A stretch of 64,000 bases of DNA. It comes from Candidatus Aenigmatarchaeota archaeon. GTDB lineage: Archaea; Aenigmatarchaeota; Aenigmatarchaeia; QMZP01. A program made the position numbers and the translations under genes. Under the pieces are notes generated by a model. That model ran no database searches. It saw only the letters and a program-made list of their open reading frames with translations, and was not told where the DNA came from. This document shows positions 1 to 10,345 of this stretch, piece after piece; within the stretch, counting starts at the first letter, position 1, and every line of letters begins with the position of its first letter. The DNA is taken from contig JADHWJ010000003.1 in assembly GCA_016783545.1 (NCBI GenBank), forward strand, positions 36,174-100,173. The letters run 5' to 3'.

Positions 1-7
1 TAAAGGA

Positions 8-2185
8 TTAGCTTGACCACACAACAACCGTTATCTTATTACTATTATGGGAAGAACCACCTGTTGTAACCGCTTTCAGATAGACTTCAATAATACCCTG
101 ACTATCTATTAAATACCCTGGATCTACATAAGGATAGTATAGATTACAATCTGTAAAGTCAGGTGATAAGCATCTTTCTCCAGGGTTTTGTAATTGTGGG
201 TCATAATAACCACCAAACCATCTCAGTTCTCTTAGATCACTATCTATAAAGCCAACATCAGTATCCCTCTCAAACAATACCTGTACTCTATAATCCAGAC
301 CGTCTAAAAATTCAAGATCGAACATACCTGGATTTAAAACAGCTTTAGATAGATCAACAAATAATCTATAGTAATCTAAAGCAACTTCTTTAGTATAGAA
401 AACTTCATCAATATATCCACCACTACTATCTGTTATTATAATCTTTGGTAGATAATCATCTATGTTTACAAAATTTCCTCTTGTAACACATTGATTTGAA
501 TCAATATCACATCTACCATCACATAGTGTGGTAGTATGACTGAGTTCATTGCCATCACAATCATATACTCTAAATCCTTGTGTGTATTTCCCACCGTCTG
601 TTGCAGCGCCAACACAGTCATCATAATAACGTTCTGTGCAAGCCGCAGCGCCATCATCATAATCTATGCAGCTTGAACATGTGAATTCACATCTTCCTGT
701 CAACTTATTACAGCTATAGTCAGATCCTAAAACAGCTGAACATGAATCACAGCCTGGTAATATACCACCACAACCATTATCAAAATCATCATCACCGCAT
801 TCAACTTCTGTTCCTATGAAATCATCACATGTTTTGCATTCTAAACAGTCTCCAGATATACAATTAAATCCTGCGGGGCAGTCACCACTAAGACCACCAC
901 AGCTCAAATATCCGCATTCAGGATCCATACCGCACTCATTATCACCACAATCGGGATCACAGCATATACCACCTATATCCATTCCAACACCGCATTCACA
1001 TTGCCCGCCAATACAAACAAAACCAGCACTAGAATCACATGTCCCACAAGAGCCACCGCAGCCATCGTCTCCACATAACTTGCCATCGCAATTTGGTACG
1101 CATGGTATTTTCTCACACTTGTTACTGACACACTCATAACCATCATCACAAGAACCACAATCAAGTTCCCCTCCGCAGCCGTCATCAGACCATGTTCCAC
1201 ATTCCAAGCCTAGACCACTGCAACTCAATGGATTAGCACAAACACATTCATATACCTGAATACCTGTAGGCTTTGTAACTTTCTTGCATATATCTCCATC
1301 ATCACAGTTACCGCAATTAATTGTACCGCCACAGCCATTAAGTAATGATCCACAATACATCGGAATATCACGTGTCAGGCAATCAGCAACTGTCAATGGC
1401 TCGCAAACACATCGGCCACTTATACAACTGGACCTTGGATTATCGCAGGTACCGCAATTAATTGTACCGCCACAGCCATCACTATATGGTCCGCCACACT
1501 CTCTTCCTAATGACTCACATGTAATCGGTTCAGTGCAATCACATACACCTGTTTCTTGATTGCAAGACTCTCTCGCACCTGGACACTCTCCATCAAAATC
1601 CCCACAAAGAAGCTCTCCGCAATGATCAGTACCGCATTCCCTGGTTCCGCAGTCTGGCTGGCATTCGCAATATCCGAACTTAAAATCAGTCTTTTTCTCG
1701 CATTTATTGCCTTTACAACTTAGGGCACCATCTCCCTGGGTATTAGCAACCCAGCCTTCAGGGCAGTCCAGCTTTTTGCTAACCATCTGGAATTTACTAC
1801 CTTTCCGCTGGCAGTAACCTTCTTCAATTGTATTGCTATCTATCTTTTTGTCAGCTATACACTTCCATTTCCATTTGCCTTTTTCTTTCACCTTTCCACA
1901 GACAATTCCACCATAGAACTCATCATTCCCTAAAGTAAGGGTTTTCCTTGGATTACCCTTGGAAGCATTATCAAATTCAAAACTACCCATTGCTAAATAA
2001 TTATAATCTCTGCAATTATCGCCTCTCACCTTCATTCTAAACTGACCTAAAGGATCTGTTAGATCAATACCCAATTCATCAGCAAAAACAATAATAGAAA
2101 CAAATGCAACAGCGACTATTGCTATTATAGCTATTGGTAATAATTTTTTTATCTGAGTATTTTTCACTACTTTCTTTTTTAGCAT
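8..2185 (-). CDS. Cysteine-rich membrane-anchored surface protein
   Basis: Predicted exported protein of 725 residues held by one N-terminal membrane helix (about residues 14-36, preceded by several lysines). Residues about 130-530 contain dozens of cysteines in repeated modules built on DDGCGG, ECG and CGxC signatures, which suggests a chain of small disulfide-stabilised units. The last 190 residues have few cysteines and look beta-rich. No catalytic motif is seen. Such cysteine-rich repeat proteins are common on surfaces of small archaea, so a role in cell contact or envelope structure is inferred only. It is complete, with a stop near the window edge, and is divergent from the Nudix gene across about 95 bases. 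Confidence 0.75.
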   Translation of the reverse strand: MLKKKVVKNTQIKKLLPIAIIAIVAVAFVSIIVFADELGIDLTDPLGQFRMKVRGDNCRDYNYLAMGSFEFDNASKGNPRKTLTLGNDEFYGGIVCGKVKEKGKWKWKCIADKKIDSNTIEEGYCQRKGSKFQMVSKKLDCPEGWVANTQGDGALSCKGNKCEKKTDFKFGYCECQPDCGTRECGTDHCGELLCGDFDGECPGARESCNQETGVCDCTEPITCESLGRECGGPYSDGCGGTINCGTCDNPRSSCISGRCVCEPLTVADCLTRDIPMYCGSLLNGCGGTINCGNCDDGDICKKVTKPTGIQVYECVCANPLSCSGLGLECGTWSDDGCGGELDCGSCDDGYECVSNKCEKIPCVPNCDGKLCGDDGCGGSCGTCDSSAGFVCIGGQCECGVGMDIGGICCDPDCGDNECGMDPECGYLSCGGLSGDCPAGFNCISGDCLECKTCDDFIGTEVECGDDDFDNGCGGILPGCDSCSAVLGSDYSCNKLTGRCEFTCSSCIDYDDGAAACTERYYDDCVGAATDGGKYTQGFRVYDCDGNELSHTTTLCDGRCDIDSNQCVTRGNFVNIDDYLPKIIITDSSGGYIDEVFYTKEVALDYYRLFVDLSKAVLNPGMFDLEFLDGLDYRVQVLFERDTDVGFIDSDLRELRWFGGYYDPQLQNPGERCLSPDFTDCNLYYPYVDPGYLIDSQGIIEVYLKAVTTGGSSHNSNKITVVVWSS

Positions 2186-2281
2186 TAATATATACTTTGG
2201 TTTTTATTTTATTTAAATATGATAAAGGGATTTCGAATTGGTGAAGCATATTAATTAAAAGATTCAATTCCAAGTTTTAGT

Positions 2282-2725
2282 ATGCCTAAAATAGGTCCTG
2301 GTGTTGGAGTAGCTGCAATGATTGTAAAGGATGGGAATGTGCTTCTTGGTAAAAGGCATGATGATCCTGAAAAAGCTGATTCTCTTATGCATGGTGAAGG
2401 TACATGGACAATGCCTGGCGGTAAATTGGATTTTGGTGAAGGCCTTATCAATGGTGTTTGCAGAGAAGTATCTGAAGAAACCAGTTTAGAACTGGATAAA
2501 GAAAAGATTAAATTGTTTAGCATTGGAAATGAGATAGTACATGATGCTCATTTTATAACACTTGGCTTTCTTTCTAAGGACTTTCAAGGTGAAGCTGAAA
2601 TAATGGAACCTGATGAGATAACAGAATGGAGGTGGTTTCCATTGGATAGTCCACCAGAACCAATGTTTCCACCAGCTGAGAAGATGTTAAAGAACTATTT
2701 AGACAAGGAATTGTATAAACACTGA
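2282..2725 (+). CDS. Nudix hydrolase
   Basis: Small soluble hydrolase of 147 residues expected to cleave nucleoside diphosphates linked to another group. The Nudix box is clear at residues 46-68: GG at 46-47, Glu53, then REVSEE at 61-66, which supplies the metal-binding glutamates. The hydrophobic N-terminal strand (VGVAAMIV) and the WRWF segment near residue 119 also fit the fold. The MutT/ADP-ribose type cannot be separated by eye, so the substrate is left open. It stands between a divergent surface-protein gene and a convergent zinc-ribbon gene, so context gives no pathway. Confidence 0.9.
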   Translation: MPKIGPGVGVAAMIVKDGNVLLGKRHDDPEKADSLMHGEGTWTMPGGKLDFGEGLINGVCREVSEETSLELDKEKIKLFSIGNEIVHDAHFITLGFLSKDFQGEAEIMEPDEITEWRWFPLDSPPEPMFPPAEKMLKNYLDKELYKH

Positions 2726-2727
2726 TT

Positions 2728-2892
2728 TTAATTGCTCAGAACTGACTCTTCGTCCATATCTATTTCTTCTCTGCCTGCAACAACCCCGAACTTTGAGAAA
2801 ATAGAACTACATTGCGGACATCTGAACACATCTGGATCAGTCTCCCAATTCTTACCCTTAGTTCCGCAGAAAGGACAATTATTATTAAACAT
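2728..2892 (-). CDS. Small zinc-ribbon protein
   Basis: A 54-residue protein with two CxxC knuckles, CPFC at residues 6-9 and CPQC at 25-28, spaced as in a rubredoxin-like zinc ribbon, followed by an acidic tail (EEIDMDEES). It probably binds one zinc ion. The stop lies two bases beyond the stop of the convergent Nudix gene. It sits directly upstream of rpl32e on the same strand, at the 3' end of the polymerase and ribosomal run, so a nucleic-acid-linked role is plausible but not shown. The fully open frame, the ATG and both cysteine pairs support a real gene. Confidence 0.75.
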   Translation of the reverse strand: MFNNNCPFCGTKGKNWETDPDVFRCPQCSSIFSKFGVVAGREEIDMDEESVLSN

Positions 2893-2921
2893 GCAAATCA
2901 ATAAACTATATTGTTAATTAA

Positions 2922-3236
2922 CTATTTATTCTTTACATGGAGTCCTTGTTTTTCTGCATTTTTAAGGATTTCCAATCTCTTTTTCTTCCCAACACCAGAA
3001 GCAATTAATAGAATACCTTTCTTGTCTGTTTTTTTAAGATCTGAAACATTAAAAACTCTGAATATTTTCTTTCCACCAACTGTTCCTCTTATAGAACTTG
3101 GTTTTTTATAGCCTACTATAGGCATCTTTCCTCTCCCTTTTAATTTTTTCTTTAGTTTGTTATCTAAGCCCCTTGGCTTTCTCCAAACTTTTTTTAGTTT
3201 TTTGTTACTCTGTTTTGCTCTTTTGAATATTTTCAT
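2922..3236 (-). CDS. rpl32e: 50S ribosomal protein eL32
   Basis: Ribosomal large-subunit protein eL32, found in archaea and eukaryotes. The WRKPRGLDNKLKKKLKGR segment (residues 18-35) and the MPIVGYKKP block that follows are the family signature. At 104 residues it is short for the family, lacking part of the usual N-terminal extension. It is the last ribosomal gene of the minus-strand run. The endonuclease gene ends six bases upstream of its start, so eL32 translation probably depends on read-through from the uL6 transcript. Confidence 0.93.
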   Translation of the reverse strand: MKIFKRAKQSNKKLKKVWRKPRGLDNKLKKKLKGRGKMPIVGYKKPSSIRGTVGGKKIFRVFNVSDLKKTDKKGILLIASGVGKKKRLEILKNAEKQGLHVKNK

Positions 3237-3242
3237 AATAAC

Positions 3243-4349
3243 CTAGTTGTTTTTATCCTTGACAATATGTTTTGAATGACGCCATGCCGTTGATGTAGAT
3301 ATATTTAGTTTTTTTCCTATACCAGAATAGCTTAGCTCATTTTTCCTCAATTCTATTATTTTTGATTTCAACATTGAAACTTTCCAATTCGGAGTTTGAT
3401 ACATTTTATATCCATTAATTAAATTATACAAGTTCTCTTTTTTTCTTTTTATATTGAAATTAATACATTTAGCAAAATTTTCCAGTGGTCTTCTTGATTT
3501 AATAAATACACCAACTTTTCTAATACTTAGACCATCAATACCAACATCTTTTAGTAAGGAAGCTATCTCTTTTTTACCAATTTCATTTCTAGAACATAGA
3601 ACCACACATTTTGTAGTATCGTAATTGGCAACAGATCCCTGAGAATCGGCCATTCCTTGGAGATATTTTGCTTTAATGTTTTTTGAAGCCTTTTTGATAA
3701 CTTCTGGTATATCCCAAGTTTTTTCTTTAAAATTAGCATTATAATTTAGAATATCGTCACATACCGCTTTAGATTGTAAAATGCATTTATAATGTATTTT
3801 TGTATCACCTCTTCTCATTTTTAGTTTTACGATTTTAGGTTTTATTCCATACGTAATATTTAAACATAGACTGAAATATTTAATAAAATCCAAGTCAGTA
3901 GCTTCAAGGGCAACTCTATGAACTCCATTGTCTTTCCTATACTCAATAAAACCATCTCCAGGTCCAACAACACCTAAAACATAAGCCTTTTCAGAAGTTA
4001 ATTGATGATGTTTGTAGTTTAAAATTTTTTTAGGATCTCCTCGTTTTTTTAGATTAATATCCTCTTTATGTAAATGTCTTTGAACTGTAGAAAAACTAAA
4101 ATCACAGTTTTGAGCTATCTGATTTATTGACCATCCTTTTTTATACAATTCGACAAACCTTCTATGTAGGTATATGTTAACTGCATCCTTTGGGGATATC
4201 CTAAATCTTACATTCTTTTTTAATAAATTATTCCTTACACTAGTCTTACTCATACCTATTTTTTTGGATATTTTATCTGTTCCCAGACCCTTTTTATATA
4301 ACAATACCATCGATTTCTGTAAGCCTTCTGAACTTTTCTTATTGATCAT
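3243..4349 (-). CDS. LAGLIDADG-type homing endonuclease with HTH domains
   Basis: Free-standing homing-endonuclease-like protein of 368 residues. Helix-turn-helix segments lie near residues 15-45 and 60-95 (GWSINQIAQNCDFSFSTV). Two dodecapeptide motifs follow, AYVLGVVGPGDGF (about residue 120) and KYLQGMADSQGSV (about 230), each with the acidic residue expected for metal-dependent cleavage. A third HTH closes the C-terminus (SYSGIGKKLNISTSTAWR). The ATG at 4349 was chosen because it overlaps the uL6 stop by 11 bases. It lies between rpl6 and rpl32e without breaking either, so it is not an intein. Family known; target site unknown. Confidence 0.85.
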   Translation of the reverse strand: MINKKSSEGLQKSMVLLYKKGLGTDKISKKIGMSKTSVRNNLLKKNVRFRISPKDAVNIYLHRRFVELYKKGWSINQIAQNCDFSFSTVQRHLHKEDINLKKRGDPKKILNYKHHQLTSEKAYVLGVVGPGDGFIEYRKDNGVHRVALEATDLDFIKYFSLCLNITYGIKPKIVKLKMRRGDTKIHYKCILQSKAVCDDILNYNANFKEKTWDIPEVIKKASKNIKAKYLQGMADSQGSVANYDTTKCVVLCSRNEIGKKEIASLLKDVGIDGLSIRKVGVFIKSRRPLENFAKCINFNIKRKKENLYNLINGYKMYQTPNWKVSMLKSKIIELRKNELSYSGIGKKLNISTSTAWRHSKHIVKDKNN

Positions 4350-4890
4350 GTTCAATCTCCTTAGCTTTCTGAGTGAGCCAGCAGCCATCCTGGAAAACCC
4401 TTCTGTCATAACCTCTTACAATTGTTAACTGCTCAATTTTTGCAGCTGCCTGTCCCACAGTATCTCTGTTGATACCTGAAATTACTACTTCATCCTTTTG
4501 TATTTTAACATCAACACCTTCTGGCAGGCTAACCTTCCTTGGTTTCTTCTCTCCCATGAAATTGTTAATTATGAATTCATTACTCTCTGTACTTAATTTA
4601 ACAGGAAAATGCGTATATACCATTTTCATCTTTGCTTCGAATCCCTTTTCAACCCCAGCAAGCATGTTATTCAGGTGTGCGGCCCATGTACCTAATATAG
4701 CCTTTATTTTCTTGTTTTTTTCTTCTGTACTAATTTTAATATTATTTCCCTTTACAGAAAGCTTTACAAGCGGGTGATTAAATATTCTTTCAATTTCGCC
4801 TTTTGATCCTTTTACAGCTACTTTTTTCCCTTCCTGCTTCACATCTATTCCTTCTGGAATAACGATCTCTTTCTTTGCTATTTCTGGCAT
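4339..4890 (-). CDS. rpl6: 50S ribosomal protein uL6
   Basis: Ribosomal protein uL6, 183 residues, normal archaeal length. It has the two repeated alpha/beta halves, with VAVKGSKGEIER near the N-terminus and VVISGINRDTVGQAAAKIE near residue 135, the usual rRNA-binding region. The ATG at 4890 (MPEIAKKE) is preferred over an upstream GTG. The C-terminus is intact and its last codons overlap the endonuclease start, so the insertion did not truncate the gene. It lies downstream of rpoA2 on the same strand, an arrangement that mixes polymerase and spc-type ribosomal genes. Confidence 0.95.
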   Translation of the reverse strand: MPEIAKKEIVIPEGIDVKQEGKKVAVKGSKGEIERIFNHPLVKLSVKGNNIKISTEEKNKKIKAILGTWAAHLNNMLAGVEKGFEAKMKMVYTHFPVKLSTESNEFIINNFMGEKKPRKVSLPEGVDVKIQKDEVVISGINRDTVGQAAAKIEQLTIVRGYDRRVFQDGCWLTQKAKEIEHDQ

Positions 4891-4935
4891 GATTATCACT
4901 TTTACTTTAATAATTAAAATAAATAGCTTTTAAAC

Positions 4936-6057
4936 TTATTTTTTCTTTTTTTCAGGTATTCTACCTATAAGCTCGAAACTGCCTGTGCCTATAGGAGCAA
5001 CCTGGTTCATCATTATATTTTCAACTGTTCCTCTTAAACCATCACTTTCACCAGATATAGAAGCGGCTATAAAGTGTTTCTTTGTTTCTTCAAAGCTGGC
5101 CCTCACAAGAATTGAAGATTTCTGACCTGAAATACCATACCTTCCTATTGCTCTTATATCTCCTTCAAATGTCATTAAATCTGCAAGTATCATTACATAT
5201 CTCACATCTACACCAAGACCCTGCTCTTCCATTGTATATCTTGCTTCATTGATTATGGAATTTCTTGCGGCCTCAATACCTAAAACAGAATATATTTCGA
5301 ATATGTCATTTGAAAATGTCTTTGTTGTGTCAACTCCTTCCACATTAAATACCTTTTTCAGATTAGATCCCAGAGTATTGATTACCCATTCATCACCCTC
5401 TTTTAGAACAATGACCTGTGTTATTCCCTTTATACCAGCTATATGAGTTTCCAAAAAATTATATTTGAGCTTGTAAAGGCCTGCAATATCCTTTTTCTTT
5501 AATTTCACTATTATAACATTTTCTTCTTCATCAACATCTACCAGACCATCTCTTACTTTGAGTTTCTTTTTAAGAGTTTTCATCTCTATACCATATCTTT
5601 TTAATTTAGACATATCTGGCTTACATTTTACCCACAGATCTGTCATATCAACTGTAGTTGTTTTTACAACATCCTTTACTTTTACTTCCTTTATCTGCTC
5701 TGCTATTTTCTTTACTTTTTCTATGTCCTGGAATTCCTGTAATATGTATATCATCATGCTCGGTGTTGTTGGTGATTTCCTCGCATCAAATATCTCTATC
5801 ATTCTTGGAAGTCCTAGTGTTACCTGTATACCTGCTGTACCTGCGAAGTGGTATGTTCTCATCGTAAGCTGAGTAGCAGGCTCTGATAGGGACTGTGCTG
5901 TAATAACACCAACAGGCTCTTCTGGTGAGTATTTATATTCTTTGTAAAGTTTAATTACTTTTTCTTCTATCTGTTTCCTTTCTTTTTCAGGTATTTTTTC
6001 GTCTTCAAAATATTTCTTGACTTCTTTCTCAATTTTTTCTGGAAGTTTAATTGTCAT
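4936..6057 (-). CDS. rpoA2: DNA-directed RNA polymerase subunit A''
   Basis: C-terminal part of the largest polymerase subunit (about 373 residues), carrying the jaw and the end of the trigger-loop region. [20 protein letters not shown] followed by RTYHFAG is the highly conserved trigger-loop block shared with bacterial beta'. The ATG at 6057 is preferred because AGGTGA lies six bases upstream across the rpoA1 stop; a GTG at 6066 would overlap that stop. It is translated after A' in the operon rpoH-rpoB2-rpoB1-rpoA1-rpoA2. It is a natural split subunit, not a truncation. Confidence 0.97.
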   Translation of the reverse strand: MTIKLPEKIEKEVKKYFEDEKIPEKERKQIEEKVIKLYKEYKYSPEEPVGVITAQSLSEPATQLTMRTYHFAGTAGIQVTLGLPRMIEIFDARKSPTTPSMMIYILQEFQDIEKVKKIAEQIKEVKVKDVVKTTTVDMTDLWVKCKPDMSKLKRYGIEMKTLKKKLKVRDGLVDVDEEENVIIVKLKKKDIAGLYKLKYNFLETHIAGIKGITQVIVLKEGDEWVINTLGSNLKKVFNVEGVDTTKTFSNDIFEIYSVLGIEAARNSIINEARYTMEEQGLGVDVRYVMILADLMTFEGDIRAIGRYGISGQKSSILVRASFEETKKHFIAASISGESDGLRGTVENIMMNQVAPIGTGSFELIGRIPEKKKK

Positions 6058-6062
6058 ATATC

Positions 6063-8555
6063 TCACCTAATCTCTAGTTTATTTTTCCAATCAAATACAC
6101 CCCAATCTGATTTTGATGGATCTATTCCATCCTCACCTGCTTTGAATTGTATGATTTCACCATATGAGTTTTTGATTGTTCCGTCGTCTTTAACCTTTAA
6201 GTCCTGTAAAGCATTAACAAGTCTTCTTTGCATGTAACCTGACTTTCTTGTTCTCAGTGATTTATCCATCAGACCTTCTCTTCCGTTCATAATGTTCCAG
6301 AAAAGCTCAAAAGGTGTAAGACCCTTCTTAAAGCTACTTGAAACAAAACCATGACTTATTGGAGAAAGATCGCCTGCCATTATATGAGGCAGTGTTCTTC
6401 TATGATATCCCCTTGATATCCTTTTACCCAATATTGTCTCTTGACCCACTACAGCAGTCATCTGAGTTGAATTTATAATAGAACCTTTAGCCCCGGATAT
6501 GGCCATATGTATAAGATCGTTTTCTATTATATTATCACTCACTATGTCGCTCGCTCTACTAACACCGTTTGCAAGGGCATTCATTATCTGTGCTTCCAAT
6601 GATTCTTTTGGTGTCATTCCTGGAAGAATCTTTATTTGCTTGTTATTGAATTTCTTTATGAGATTATTAGACTCCTGGATTGCTAAATCTATTTCATTTG
6701 TTATACCATTTTCTGCTTTAGTAGGAAGATCTAAATCTGAGATGCCTATAGACATTCCTCTTTTAGTTAGATAAGAAACCGCAAGTTTTCCTGTCTGGTC
6801 TATGAAATCCTTTAACGTATCACTATCAGTATATGTTTGGAATGCCTTTAATATTTTTCCTTTCATAGCGCCAACAGATGCAGCGTCAATAGTTCCTGTT
6901 TTTATCTTTCCGTCTTTTATTCTTACCCATGAATCATATTCACATTCCTCTTCAGTACAGGTAATGCAATTTTTGCATCTTTTTGCTTTAAACCCAGGCA
7001 TTGAGAACCCTTCTGGTAAAAGCAGGCTGAAAATTTCCTTTCCAGTGAAAGTGTCTTTTTCAGGCAATTCAACATCTATATCAGCATCTGCAAGTAACTG
7101 TGCTGCTGCTTCTTTAGATAATACAACATCCTCTTTTGTGAGAAGATATATACCAGAAATTTGATCCATGTCAAGACCTATTGCAGGTCCTCCAAATTTA
7201 GGTGACATTATATTATTTTTAACTTCCATCAGCATGGTAGCTTCTGTTCTTGCCTCATCTGTCTGTAAAACGTGAATATTCATCTCGTCACCATCAAAGT
7301 CGGCGTTATATGGTGGACATACCTGCATCGTCAATCTAAATGTTTTGTATGGCATTATTTTCACTCTGTGAGCCATTATAGAAGCTTTGTGAAGAGATGG
7401 CTGTCTATTGAACAGAATTATATCATTATCTTTTAATTGTCTCTCAATTACCCAGTCCAATGCAATGGTTTCTAATATTTCTTTTTTGTTTGTCTTTGTA
7501 ATTTTTATTCTCCTTCCGTCAGGTCTTACAACATAATTAACAAGATTATTTTTGAAGAGATTTTTTATATACAGCATATTTGTTTTTGTTACATATTCAG
7601 GTATTGTTAGTTCTTTTGCAACAATTTTTGGAATACCGACTTCATTTATTGATATTTTAGCATCTGGTGATATTACTGTTCTTGCGCAGAAATTCACTCT
7701 TTTACCAAGAAGATTTCCTCGTATCCTGCCCTCTTTTCCTTTCAGTCTCTGAACAAGACCTTTCAAAGGACGTCCTGATCTGTGCCTTGCCAAAGGAGTT
7801 CCACTAAGTTCATTGTCAAAATATGTGGACGTGTGGTATTGCACTAACTCACAAAGATCGCTTATTATAAACTCAGGAGCACCAATTTCCATATTCTCTT
7901 TAAGACTTTGATTTATTCTTACTATATCAACAAGCTTATGTGTGAGGTCATCCTCTGACCTTTCACCGCCCTCCAATGTTATGGATGGCCTTGTTGTTAC
8001 TGGAGGTATTGGAAATAATGTGAGAATCATCCATTCAGGTCTTCCTCCACCAAAGCCTATTTTCTTTAGATCAACATTTGGTATGTTTTCAAATCTTTCC
8101 CTTATATCAACAGATGTAATCTCTTCCTTATCTTCATAAAAAGTATATGGTTTTGAGAACTTTATTTTCTTCTGAAGTGCTTTACAGTGCGGGCATTTGT
8201 TTGGCTGTTCAAATGATTTTGAATTTTTAACTGCTTCGATCATTATCTTGTTGCACTTTCTGCATGTCACTTTTAGTAATTCAAAAGTTGATTTTATGTA
8301 AAGAACATTCAAAATAGGTTTTGCAAGTTCTAGATATCCAAAATGCCCTGGGCATTCATCTATCCCACCATTGCAGGTTCTGCATTTTAGACCTGGGTCT
8401 ATCACACCCAATCTTGGATCCATTACACCACCTTCTACAGGATACCCATCTGCATCGTATAGTTCAGATGTAACTATTCTGACTTTTCCCATATCCTTTA
8501 TCTGATCAGGTGAAATTAGCCCGAATTTCATGGATTTTATTCTTGATTCAGCCAT
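6063..8555 (-). CDS. rpoA1: DNA-directed RNA polymerase subunit A'
   Basis: Catalytic largest-subunit N-terminal part, 830 residues. NADFDGDEM at about residues 415-423 supplies the three aspartates that hold catalytic magnesium. Zinc sites are visible at C58/C61/C68/H71 and C98/C101/C121/C124, and a further cysteine cluster ([13 protein letters not shown]) lies near residue 530. It forms the active-centre cleft with B'. It starts one base after the rpoB1 stop. The subunit ends where archaeal A' usually ends, and A'' follows. Confidence 0.98.
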   Translation of the reverse strand: MAESRIKSMKFGLISPDQIKDMGKVRIVTSELYDADGYPVEGGVMDPRLGVIDPGLKCRTCNGGIDECPGHFGYLELAKPILNVLYIKSTFELLKVTCRKCNKIMIEAVKNSKSFEQPNKCPHCKALQKKIKFSKPYTFYEDKEEITSVDIRERFENIPNVDLKKIGFGGGRPEWMILTLFPIPPVTTRPSITLEGGERSEDDLTHKLVDIVRINQSLKENMEIGAPEFIISDLCELVQYHTSTYFDNELSGTPLARHRSGRPLKGLVQRLKGKEGRIRGNLLGKRVNFCARTVISPDAKISINEVGIPKIVAKELTIPEYVTKTNMLYIKNLFKNNLVNYVVRPDGRRIKITKTNKKEILETIALDWVIERQLKDNDIILFNRQPSLHKASIMAHRVKIMPYKTFRLTMQVCPPYNADFDGDEMNIHVLQTDEARTEATMLMEVKNNIMSPKFGGPAIGLDMDQISGIYLLTKEDVVLSKEAAAQLLADADIDVELPEKDTFTGKEIFSLLLPEGFSMPGFKAKRCKNCITCTEEECEYDSWVRIKDGKIKTGTIDAASVGAMKGKILKAFQTYTDSDTLKDFIDQTGKLAVSYLTKRGMSIGISDLDLPTKAENGITNEIDLAIQESNNLIKKFNNKQIKILPGMTPKESLEAQIMNALANGVSRASDIVSDNIIENDLIHMAISGAKGSIINSTQMTAVVGQETILGKRISRGYHRRTLPHIMAGDLSPISHGFVSSSFKKGLTPFELFWNIMNGREGLMDKSLRTRKSGYMQRRLVNALQDLKVKDDGTIKNSYGEIIQFKAGEDGIDPSKSDWGVFDWKNKLEIR

Positions 8556-8556
8556 A

Positions 8557-10344
8557 TTAAAGCTCCTCTGTTTTTATCTTAGGATATATTCCTAACGATT
8601 TCAACTCATCCAGTGTTAGCTTAAAAGCATAAGATGTTTCAACCCATGCAACATCACTCTTCTTGCATAAACTACAATATGATTTATTCTTTATAACATC
8701 AAAAGTTGCAACAAACCCACAGCCTTTACATATTGGTATATCTACCTTGTCTGAATCAAATCTTTCCTTAAGGGTAAGTGCAGCACCATGTCCGATTAGG
8801 CACTGTTGCTCCATCTCACCGAGTCTGAGGCCACCCCTCTTCGCCCTACCTTCAGTTGGCTGCTTTGTCAGAAGTGTAACAGGTCCTCTGCCCCTTACAT
8901 GAATCTTGTCAGTTACCATATGATCAAGCCTTAGATAATATGAAATGCCAGTAAATATCAGAACTTTCAATATCTCCCCTGACTTTCCATTATACAAAAC
9001 CTGTTTACCATCATTTCTGAAACCAAGACTTTTCATTGATTTTCTTATTTCTTCTTCGCTTGTATAATTGAATGCAGAAGCGTTTATATGTTCTCCGCTA
9101 TATGCGCCTAGTTTCCCGCCTATAATTTCCAGTAAATGACCAACTGTCATTCTGGAAGGGATTGCATGTGGATTAAATATTATATCTGGAACAACACCTT
9201 CTCTTGTAAATGGCATATCCTCATGAGGTATCATAAGACCTACAATACCCTTCTGGCCGTGTCTTGATGCAAATTTATCACCAATTTCAGGAATTCTTTG
9301 ATCTCTTATTTTCATTTTTATAAGCTGGTTTGCATCTGGTGTTTCAGTGATGAGCACTGTATCTACTATACCCCTTTCTCCATGTCTGACCGACAATGAC
9401 GTTTCTCTTATATTCTCTATATCAGCTATAAATTCTTCAGAAGTGAGAAATCTCAATGGGCTTGTTCTTCCAATTAAGATTGAATCAGATTCTACTTTTG
9501 ATTCTGGGTTTAAAATACCATCTTCGTCAAGATCTTTATATGCGTCTTCACCTCTATGTCCCATTATGCCTGGTTGAGGGACACATATATCATCTTCCTG
9601 ACCACCCCAATATCTCTTTTTCATTGCATCATATGTTCTGAAATAGAATGATCTGAACAGGCCTCTTTCAATAGATGATTTATTCAAAACAATAGCATCG
9701 TTTACATTGTAACCTTCATGGCACATTACTGCTATAACCAAATTATGCCCGCTTGGGAATCTTCTCAATATATCACTTGTAATAGTATTAACAAGTGGTA
9801 CCTGCGGATAGACAAGTATATTGAATTTTGTATCTGTTCTTAGAGTAAAATTAGTGGCAGGTATACCAACAGACTGACCAATCATTTTTGCACCAAAATT
9901 TATCCTATCGCCCCTACTAAACTCTGGATATGGTATCAAGGTTGTTGGAACACCGAGTATGCCTATGGGATCTATTTCAAGATGTGTGTGCTTATTTGTC
10001 AATTCGTTTTCATTTATTGCAATAAAGGTGTTTTCTTCCTCATCTGCATCCAGATATTCTATAATACCATTTTCAATAAGATAATTCCATGTTATTTTTT
10101 CCCGCTTTAGTTTATCCAATAAAACAGGTGTAAGTTTTGGTTTTTTATTTTCAACTATTATCAAAGGCCTTCTTGCTCTTCCATGTTCTGTGTTTATCCT
10201 TATTTCATCATGTAATGGAAAATATGAAATATTTACCTGTGAAAGCAAGGAATTCTGCCTTCTCTTCTTTCTAATATTTGCTGCCATCTCTGCTGGTTTG
10301 CTTGTATGCCCTATCCACTTTCCATTAAAATATATATCAGCCAT
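8557..10344 (-). CDS. rpoB1: DNA-directed RNA polymerase subunit B'
   Basis: C-terminal half of the second-largest polymerase subunit, 595 residues. KFASRHGQKGIVG is the conserved active-centre block, GGLRLGEMEQ lies in the C-terminal clamp, and CKGCGF with CSLC forms the zinc site near the C-terminus. The B'/B'' split is typical of many euryarchaeal and DPANN genomes and argues against Sulfolobus-like relatives, where B is one chain. It sits one base downstream of rpoB2 and one base upstream of rpoA1, so the subunits are co-transcribed. Confidence 0.98.
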   Translation of the reverse strand: MADIYFNGKWIGHTSKPAEMAANIRKKRRQNSLLSQVNISYFPLHDEIRINTEHGRARRPLIIVENKKPKLTPVLLDKLKREKITWNYLIENGIIEYLDADEEENTFIAINENELTNKHTHLEIDPIGILGVPTTLIPYPEFSRGDRINFGAKMIGQSVGIPATNFTLRTDTKFNILVYPQVPLVNTITSDILRRFPSGHNLVIAVMCHEGYNVNDAIVLNKSSIERGLFRSFYFRTYDAMKKRYWGGQEDDICVPQPGIMGHRGEDAYKDLDEDGILNPESKVESDSILIGRTSPLRFLTSEEFIADIENIRETSLSVRHGERGIVDTVLITETPDANQLIKMKIRDQRIPEIGDKFASRHGQKGIVGLMIPHEDMPFTREGVVPDIIFNPHAIPSRMTVGHLLEIIGGKLGAYSGEHINASAFNYTSEEEIRKSMKSLGFRNDGKQVLYNGKSGEILKVLIFTGISYYLRLDHMVTDKIHVRGRGPVTLLTKQPTEGRAKRGGLRLGEMEQQCLIGHGAALTLKERFDSDKVDIPICKGCGFVATFDVIKNKSYCSLCKKSDVAWVETSYAFKLTLDELKSLGIYPKIKTEEL

Positions 10345-10345
10345 A

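Noticed and set aside
816-1559. Long plus-strand open frames opposite the cysteine-rich protein
   Set aside because: They are complementary shadows of a repeat-rich gene, with Ser/Pro-rich composition and no ribosome-binding sites. The minus-strand protein has a signal anchor and clear repeats.
4174-4428. Plus-strand frame opposite the endonuclease and uL6
   Set aside because: It is the complement of two well-supported genes and Phe/Leu-rich, as expected for the antisense of AT-rich coding DNA.
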